In this document: positions 58,952 through 64,000 of the stretch, piece by piece
Position numbering within the stretch: position 1 is the first letter of the stretch
Layout: every line of letters begins with the position of its first letter
From: JADLHS01 sp964594985
GTDB lineage: Bacteria; Verrucomicrobiota; Verrucomicrobiia; Limisphaerales; JADLHS01
Assembly (NCBI GenBank): GCA_964594985.1
Contig: CAZQNQ010000020.1
Location: forward strand, 42,222 to 106,221
DNA length: 64,000 nt
Direction of reading: 5' to 3'
Translations under genes and position numbers: made by a program
Notes under the pieces: generated by a model
The model's input: the letters and a program-made list of their open reading frames with translations, nothing else
Told to the model about the DNA's origin: nothing
The model's database searches: none

Positions 58952-59727
58952 ATCATCTGGAGGAGCCGCTCCAGCAGCAGCGTGAGGAAAAAATTCGAGA
59001 TCAGGATCGAGATGGAGGCATACACGACCGCTTCCGTTGTCGCGTGGCCGACGCCTTCCGCCCCCGGTTCACAGAACAAGCCTTTGTAACAGCCGATGCT
59101 CGCGATGATGCCGCCAAAGACGAGCGATTTGACCAGGCCGATGCAGAGATCGGGGACTTGCGTGTAACGCAACATGTTGTGCCAGGCATAAGTGCCATCC
59201 ACGTCGAGCAGTCCGACCGTCACCGCGTAGGCGCACCCGATCCCGACGGCGATGGCGGCCGTCGTCAGGAGCGGCATCACCAAAAATCCCGCCAGCAGCC
59301 GCGGCACGACGAGATAATCCACCGGATGCGTGGCCAGGGTGCGCAGGGCGTCAATCTGTTCCGTGACACGCATCGTGCCCAATTCCGCGGCGATGGCCGC
59401 GCCGACGCGCCCCGCCACCATCAACGCCGTCAACACCGGGCCGAGTTCGCTGCACATCGAAACCCCGACGAGCGCCAGCGTCGCCGTGTCCATCTTCACC
59501 GAATGGAATTGATAGTAAGCCTGGGCGGCCAGCACCATGCCGGTGAACGCGCCGGTCACGAGCACCACCGGCTGGGATTTCACGCCGATGAAGTAGATCT
59601 GGTAGATGAGGTCGCGCCACGCGACCTTGAGCGTGCATAGGGAATGGAGCGCTTCGGCGACGAGCAGAGCATAGCTGCCGAGTCCGTTCAAGCAACCCGT
59701 GATGAATCTTTGCGCCAACGAAGTCAT
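58948..59727 (-). CDS. mlaE: MlaE-type ABC permease
   Basis: 259 aa, five to six membrane segments. Core motif region AAIAAELGTMRVTEQIDALR, the conserved coupling helix contacting the ATPase. First gene of the mlaE-F-D operon. Confidence 0.94.
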   Translation of the reverse strand: MTSLAQRFITGCLNGLGSYALLVAEALHSLCTLKVAWRDLIYQIYFIGVKSQPVVLVTGAFTGMVLAAQAYYQFHSVKMDTATLALVGVSMCSELGPVLTALMVAGRVGAAIAAELGTMRVTEQIDALRTLATHPVDYLVVPRLLAGFLVMPLLTTAAIAVGIGCAYAVTVGLLDVDGTYAWHNMLRYTQVPDLCIGLVKSLVFGGIIASIGCYKGLFCEPGAEGVGHATTEAVVYASISILISNFFLTLLLERLLQMI

Positions 59728-59791
59728 CTCGCGCGCAAGCTAGCAATCACACCCGCACTTGGCGAGATAACTCTCGGCTGACGATGCCGCA

Positions 59792-60655
59792 CTATTTCTG
59801 CGGTGCCTGTGTCAAGGCCCGCGCGATCGCCTGGTCCAACTCCGCGCCCTGCAGATTTTTCGCGATGAGGTTGCCTTCCCGATCCACAAGGAAATTTGCC
59901 GGGATGACAGAGACACCGTATTTTTGCGCCAACTTGCTCTCCCCTGCCTGGCCGTCAAAATATTGCGGCCATGGAATGCTGTTCTTTTTCACAAAGGCCT
60001 CTAACTGGTCGCGACTCAGATCAAGACTGATGCCCACGATCTCCAGTCCATTGGGGTGATACTTATCGTAGGCTTTGACGATGCCGGGCATTTTCATGAC
60101 GCAGGGCCCGCACCATGTCGCCCAGAAATCAACCAGCACCACCTTGCCTTTGAGGCTTCCAATTGAAAGTGGTTTTCCGGCGGTGTCTTGGACTTGAAAA
60201 TCCGGGAATTTGGCGCCCGGCGTTATGCCCGCCTGTTTCTGGATCTCGTCCTGCTTTTTTAGGGTCTCCTCCTGTTTTTTCAAAAACTCTTCCTGATTTT
60301 TCAACATGACCACGACCTTTGAATCCGGGAAATCCTGCTTTAGCGTTTGAAGCGTTGCTGTTCCTTTGGCCTGATTCCCGAGCACCGTCAGATACAACAT
60401 GGCTTTCTGGTATAAAACTTCGGCCACTTCATCCGTTTTCTCGTTCTTGTGCCGGGCCAGGATGACATCGAATTGATTGATGTTGGTTGCCAGATCAGCC
60501 TCGGTCCGTTTGCCGACCATCAGCTTCTGGTTGATCTGGCCGATCAACTCGTGCAACTCAACAGTGACCGGCTTGGGCTCTTCCGCAATTGTTGACGTGA
60601 TTCCTGTTGCCAGCAAAATCGCAACCAGCAGGACGGGTAGTTTTTTTTCACACAT
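59792..60655 (-). CDS. TlpA-like exported thioredoxin-fold protein
   Basis: 287 aa. Signal peptide (LPVLLVAILLATGITSTIA), helical domain of ~110 residues with a charged coiled coil (LKNQEEFLKKQEETLKKQDE), then a TlpA/ResA thioredoxin domain with WCGPC. Probable periplasmic disulfide reductase for cytochrome or envelope proteins. Single gene. Confidence 0.9.
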   Translation of the reverse strand: MCEKKLPVLLVAILLATGITSTIAEEPKPVTVELHELIGQINQKLMVGKRTEADLATNINQFDVILARHKNEKTDEVAEVLYQKAMLYLTVLGNQAKGTATLQTLKQDFPDSKVVVMLKNQEEFLKKQEETLKKQDEIQKQAGITPGAKFPDFQVQDTAGKPLSIGSLKGKVVLVDFWATWCGPCVMKMPGIVKAYDKYHPNGLEIVGISLDLSRDQLEAFVKKNSIPWPQYFDGQAGESKLAQKYGVSVIPANFLVDREGNLIAKNLQGAELDQAIARALTQAPQK

Positions 60656-60765
60656 AACGAATAATTTGCCTGTTGGCTACCGGGTTGGACCACGGCAACA
60701 CATTTTTGTTCGTTTGCCGGAGGCTTGTTTCCTTGAGCCGTGACTTAGAGTAGCCGGATAACAGA

Positions 60766-62406
60766 TCATTTCAATGCCGCCGTCACAATCATTTGCGCCT
60801 CGGCGATGATGTCGTCGAGATGCGTCGGGCCTTTGAAGCTCTCCGCGTAAATCTTGTAGATGTTCTCCGTGCCGGACGGACGCGCGGCAAACCACCCGTT
60901 CGCCGTGCAGACTTTCAAGCCGCCGATGTCCGCGTTGTTGCCGGGGGCGCGCGTGAGCTTCTGCGTGATGGTATCGCCCGCGAGGGAACTGGCCGATACC
61001 GCTTCGGGCGTGAGTTTCTTGAACGCCTTCTTCTGCTCGGGCGTCGCGGGCGCATCAATCCGCTTGTAACTCGGTGCCCCGAATTTCGCCGTGAGTTCCG
61101 TGTAATGCTGGCCCGGATCTTTGCCGGTCGTTGCGCAGATCTCCGCCGCGAGCAGGCCGAGGATCAAGCCGTCCTTGTCCGTGCTCCACACGCTGCCGTC
61201 GCGCCGCAGGAAACTCGCTCCCGCGCTTTCCTCGCCGCCGAAACACACCGAGCCGTCCGCCAGTCCGGGGGCGAACCACTTGAAACCCACCGGCACTTCC
61301 ATGAGCTTGCGACCCAGCGTGCCGACCACGCGGTCAATGATGCTGCTGCTGACGAGCGTTTTGCCGACGGCGGAATTCTTGTTCCACAACGGCCGATGCG
61401 TGAGCAGGTAATTGATGGCGACCGCGAGGTAATGATTCGGATTCAACAATCCCACGGACGGCATCACGATGCCGTGCCGGTCCGCGTCCGGATCGTTGCC
61501 GAACGCGACGCTGAACTTGTCTTTCAATCCGACGAGGCTCGCCATCGCGTGCGGGCTGGAGCAATCCATGCGGATTTTGCCGTCGTGATCCACCGTCATG
61601 AAACTGAAGCGCCCATCCACCTTGGTGTTCACGATGGTGAGGTCGAGACCGTAACGTTCCTTGATCGGCTGCCAGTATTGCAACGACGCGCCGCCCAGCG
61701 GATCAATGCCGATGCGCCCGCCATCAAATTTGATCGCGTCCATGTCAATCACCTCGCCGAGCGTGGCGACGTACGGCGTGATGAAATCGTAGTGATGCGT
61801 GTTGCCCGCCTTGAGCGCGGACTCGTAGCCGAGCCGCTTCACGTCCTTGTTGCCGCCGCGCAACAGTTCATTCGCGCGATTCTGTACCCAGCCCGTGATG
61901 TCCGTGTCCGCCGGGCCGCCGTTGGTGGGATTGTATTTGAACCCGCCGTCCTCCGGCGGATTGTGCGACGGCGTGATGACGATGCCGTCCGCGAGCCCGG
62001 CTTTGCGCCCGCGATTGTAAGTCAGGATGGCGTGCGAAATCGAAGGCGTGGGCGTGAACCCATCATCGCGCTGGAGGAACGTCTCGACGCCGTTCGCCGC
62101 GAGAACTTCAAGGGCGGTGCGTTGGGCGGGCGCGGACGCCGCGTGCGAATCCTTGCCGATGTAGAGCGGCCCGTTGATGCCTTGGCCCTGGCGATATTCA
62201 CAGATGGCCTGTGTCGTCGCTAGGATGTGCGCCTCGGTGAACGTGCCGTTGAACGGCGTGCCGCGATGCCCGCTCGTGCCGAAGCTGACGAGTTGATTTG
62301 CGTCGGCGACGTCGGGTTGCTTGGCGTAGTAGTCGCGTTCGAGTTGCGCGACATCAATCAGGAGATTTGCGGGAGCGGGTTTGCCGGCCAATGGGTTTGC
62401 AGCCAT
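60766..62406 (-). CDS. pgm: Phosphoglucomutase, alpha-D-glucose phosphate-specific
   Basis: Interconverts glucose 1- and 6-phosphate for glycogen and cell-wall precursors. 546 aa, full length. Phosphoserine loop VITPSHNPPEDGGFKYNPT, metal loop GNDPDADRHGI, sugar-binding FGGEESAG and C-terminal RPSGTENIYKIYAES. All catalytic motifs intact. Confidence 0.96.
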   Translation of the reverse strand: MAANPLAGKPAPANLLIDVAQLERDYYAKQPDVADANQLVSFGTSGHRGTPFNGTFTEAHILATTQAICEYRQGQGINGPLYIGKDSHAASAPAQRTALEVLAANGVETFLQRDDGFTPTPSISHAILTYNRGRKAGLADGIVITPSHNPPEDGGFKYNPTNGGPADTDITGWVQNRANELLRGGNKDVKRLGYESALKAGNTHHYDFITPYVATLGEVIDMDAIKFDGGRIGIDPLGGASLQYWQPIKERYGLDLTIVNTKVDGRFSFMTVDHDGKIRMDCSSPHAMASLVGLKDKFSVAFGNDPDADRHGIVMPSVGLLNPNHYLAVAINYLLTHRPLWNKNSAVGKTLVSSSIIDRVVGTLGRKLMEVPVGFKWFAPGLADGSVCFGGEESAGASFLRRDGSVWSTDKDGLILGLLAAEICATTGKDPGQHYTELTAKFGAPSYKRIDAPATPEQKKAFKKLTPEAVSASSLAGDTITQKLTRAPGNNADIGGLKVCTANGWFAARPSGTENIYKIYAESFKGPTHLDDIIAEAQMIVTAALK

Positions 62407-62458
62407 GAGCGAAGGAGAACAAACCCGGAGCGCCCGCGCAAAAGGAAAGTTTCAAGAA

Positions 62459-62484
62459 GGGCCGCCCGGAGCACCGGACGGCCC
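62459..62484 (-). terminator. Hairpin between lapA and pgm
   Basis: GGGCCGCCCGG / CCGGACGGCCC, 11-bp stem with one G-T, 4-nt loop. On the minus strand it is followed by a T-rich stretch, so it may terminate the lapA-like gene. Confidence 0.5.
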
Positions 62485-62554
62485 GATCTGCTGTCAGCTC
62501 AAACAGATTTCAGGACAAGCTTGAGCAGAACAGGACAGCAGGACAGCCGTTTCT

Positions 62555-62782
62555 TCAGGCTTGCCGGCTGGATTTGCGGATGCCGATGCTGAGCACGGCC
62601 CCGGTGAGCAAGCCCACGGCGAAGAACGCAAAATACATGAGCGCCGCCGGCTGCTTCACCTGGGCGGCGAGCAACGGCGGCAGATTAAAATCAATGGGCG
62701 CACTGTTATTCAGGCCGATCAGCACCAGCAGCAGCAGGATGGCCGTGACGAAGACTGTTTTGAGCAACATTATTACATTCAT
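62555..62782 (-). CDS. LapA-domain small membrane protein
   Basis: 75 aa with two membrane helices (LLKTVFVTAILLLLVLIGL and ALMYFAFFAVGLLTGAVLSI), the LapA/DUF1049 layout linked to LPS assembly in Gram-negatives. ATG 62782. Length is slightly below the usual ~90. Confidence 0.75.
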   Translation of the reverse strand: MNVIMLLKTVFVTAILLLLVLIGLNNSAPIDFNLPPLLAAQVKQPAALMYFAFFAVGLLTGAVLSIGIRKSSRQA

Positions 62783-62928
62783 AGTTAATTTGGCCTGGCG
62801 GCGGACTTCGCAACCAAGCGACAGCTTTACCAAGCATCAGCGCTGCCAGCGAATCCAGGCTAAAATCCGGGTTGAACCCGGGAGAAACACTGGCAAGCCG
62901 GATGTTTTTGTAAACGCAATCGCTGCCG

Positions 62929-63036
62929 CGCCAGGTGCCGGAAGCGACACCCCTCGGCCAGTTGCTCCCGCAACTTCAATTTCGGATTCGGCAGGAATTT
63001 ATCGAACGCCTTGCCAGAAGATTTGGCCATGCCCAT
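62929..63036 (-). pseudogene. Truncated integron integrase (intI) 5' stub
   Basis: About 36 codons (MGMAKSSGKAFDKFLPNPKL then KLREQLAEGCRFRHL) match the start of integron tyrosine integrases, which normally read FLPNPKLKLREQ..RFRHYS. After ~62929 no homology remains and all catalytic R/H/Y regions of the ~320-aa enzyme are missing. It faces away from the cassettes, as intI does. Confidence 0.65.
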
Positions 63037-63165
63037 AAGTTGCCTTTCCCAATGTGATATTCCGCCCGAAGCTTTCACAAAGTCCCTCCTAGACAAGCAC
63101 AAAACCCGCATTTAGTCTCAAAACCATGAGCCATGTTAGCCAACTAGCAAGTCGCTCAATATACT

Positions 63166-63175
63166 GTTAGCCTGC
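63166..63175 (+). other. attI-like cassette junction
   Basis: GTTAGCCTGC, identical to the 10 nt at the end of the first attC (63606-63615), 9 nt before the first cassette ATG. This is the expected integrase crossover point. GTTAGCC also occurs at 63134. Confidence 0.6.
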
Positions 63176-63183
63176 ATCACGCC

Positions 63184-63525
63184 ATGAGTTCCATTCGCAC
63201 ACCACAAGAGAAGAAGCGGTTGGCTTACGAGCGAGACCATTACGCCAAGAGTGAGTATGACAAGGCACGGAACGGTTGGCGTATCAAGAAGCACAAGGCA
63301 CGGCGTTCCCTTCGACATGCGGCAGACTCGTTGACGAAGGCAGCCGTGTTGGATGGAGAATCCGACGCAAAGATTTCAGCAGTCAAGCAGCGGCCACATG
63401 GCCGGTGGCCCGCCCCGTCTTTGCGTGATCGTGTCACGCGTAAGCTCGACCGGCGTGCTCGTAGCGTTGGAGCAAAGAAGCAGCGACGAACATTACGAGA
63501 GAGGAGTTTGACGAATGCAGGCTAA
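63184..63525 (+). CDS. Integron cassette 1: basic protein, unknown
   Basis: 113 aa, strongly basic (RIKKHKARRSLRHAADSLTK; RDRVTRKLDRRARSVGAKKQ), predicted soluble. The N-terminal helix is acidic-basic mixed (QEKKRLAYERDHYAKSEYDK). Start ATG 63184, 9 nt into the cassette. The stop TAA lies inside the attC inverse core, the usual cassette economy. Function unknown; a nucleic-acid-binding role is only a guess from charge. Confidence 0.7.
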   Translation: MSSIRTPQEKKRLAYERDHYAKSEYDKARNGWRIKKHKARRSLRHAADSLTKAAVLDGESDAKISAVKQRPHGRWPAPSLRDRVTRKLDRRARSVGAKKQRRTLRERSLTNAG

Positions 63526-63615
63526 CCATGCGCTGCAGCGAACCCGGCATGACGCCAGGGTTTGCAATCGTGGCGTCCCGTGGGCCGGGTCGCTGAGCTT
63601 GGGTCGTTAGCCTGC
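63517..63615 (+). other. attC recombination site 1
   Basis: Ends GCAGGCTAAC and GTTAGCCTGC pair perfectly. The inner arms CAGCGAACCCGG and CCGGGTCGCTG pair with one unpaired base, as expected for the extrahelical base that sets strand choice; further inner pairing is GACGCCA/TGGCGTC. About 99 nt. GGCTAAC/GTTAGCC deviates slightly from RYYYAAC/GTTRRRY but keeps AAC and GTT. Confidence 0.8.
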
Positions 63616-63628
63616 ACGGACGCGCACT

Positions 63629-63949
63629 GTGAATACCTCGTTTATCATTTTGGCGTGCAGCGGGCCGGGAGCGATGGCCGCGATTCAGCAGGCGATCACG
63701 TTCGGATACTTTTGTGCGGGTGCTGCCGGTGTCATCACATTTGCTCTCGCTTACGACGCGATGAGATTGAGGCGTTTCAGATTCACTCTGCCAGTTGCGG
63801 CGGTGATGTTGCTGATACACCCGGCGTGGACAGTGAGTGCCACGCGAGGAGATTGTGGTGGCTTCAAGATTCAGACCTCCATATTTTTTACAGCAGTCTA
63901 TTTGGGCCTGATGATTTTTCAGTATGTGGTATCGAAACGAGCAGTCTAA
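63629..63949 (+). CDS. Integron cassette 2: membrane protein, unknown
   Basis: 106 aa from GTG 63629. Hydrophobic segments near residues 5-15, 22-45 (AITFGYFCAGAAGVITFALA), 52-68 (FTLPVAAVMLLIHPAWTVSA) and 82-102 (TSIFFTAVYLGLMIFQYVV). It has the compact all-TM shape often seen in cassette proteins. The stop overlaps the next attC inverse core GTCTAAC. Confidence 0.7.
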   Translation: MNTSFIILACSGPGAMAAIQQAITFGYFCAGAAGVITFALAYDAMRLRRFRFTLPVAAVMLLIHPAWTVSATRGDCGGFKIQTSIFFTAVYLGLMIFQYVVSKRAV

Positions 63950-64000
63950 CCAGGCGCTGATATGAAAAGTGGCGTCAAGAGACACATCACCCAGCAGCGC
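63941..64000 (+). other. attC recombination site 2, cut by window end
   Basis: GTCTAAC matches RYYYAAC exactly. GCGCTG at 63954-63959 pairs with CAGCGC at 63995-64000, so only the final GTT core should lie just outside the window. Confidence 0.65.

Overview
The window looks like a chromosomal segment of a Verrucomicrobiota bacterium (Pedosphaera/Limisphaera-like). This is inferred from a Planctomycetes-Verrucomicrobia-type (PVM) bacterial microcompartment operon, Tat-exported Gfo/Idh/MocA and GH78 enzymes, and many dispersed intergenic repeat families. There is no rRNA gene, prophage, transposase or CRISPR array.

Layout. 1-3.7 kb: housekeeping operon prs(partial)-rplY-pth-rpsF-ssb-rplI closed by a clear terminator. 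3.9-9.6 kb: deoxysugar genes (aldo/keto reductase, fuconolactonase-like amidohydrolase, Zn-alcohol dehydrogenase, secreted alpha-L-rhamnosidase). 9.67 kb: a CAU-anticodon tRNA. 9.8-13.6 kb (minus): PiT phosphate transporter with its DUF47 partner, and a Tat-exported oxidoreductase. 13.7-23.5 kb: divergent DeoR regulator and the PVM microcompartment operon (PduL, three BMC-H, three BMC-P, acetate kinase, CoA-acylating aldehyde dehydrogenase, class II aldolase), interrupted by a small orphan gene and by a DUF262-HNH nuclease gene. 23.6-28.9 kb (minus): NMP-kinase-like protein, PDZ membrane protein, LD-carboxypeptidase. 29-39.1 kb (minus): a Wsp-like chemosensory operon (MCP-CheW-CheR/TPR-CheW-CheA/REC-CheB) ending in a five-module hybrid histidine kinase. 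39.2-48.7 kb: maf, a 21-bp tandem repeat block, an XRE regulator divergent from a three-gene exported-protein operon, an FN3 protein and a receiver-like protein. 48.8-51.4 kb: cold-shock protein, hemW, rsmI. 51.4-56 kb: small accessory genes, a WYL regulator, a toxin-antitoxin pair, an FAD-linked oxidase. 56.2-59.7 kb (minus): Mla-type lipid transport (mlaE-mlaF-mlaD) and a PIN/TRAM protein. 59.8-62.8 kb: TlpA-like protein, phosphoglucomutase, LapA-like protein. 62.9-64 kb: a decayed integron with an intI stub, an attI-like junction, two cassettes and attC sites.

How it fits together. Secreted rhamnosidase releases rhamnose-type sugars. The microcompartment aldolase would cleave fuculose/rhamnulose-1-phosphate to lactaldehyde, which the encapsulated dehydrogenase, PduL and acetate kinase would convert to acyl-phosphate and ATP. 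The sugar isomerase and kinase are not in this window. The 4-6.8 kb genes suggest a second, non-phosphorylative oxidation route for fucose-like sugars.

Most notable: the integron remnant; the nuclease and orphan genes inside the microcompartment operon; two intergenic repeat elements that became protein-coding inserts (in LD-carboxypeptidase and HemW); a PiT transporter with a Sel1-like insert; and a Wsp-like array whose usual diguanylate cyclase seems replaced by a hybrid kinase. All identifications come from reading motifs; no database search was run.
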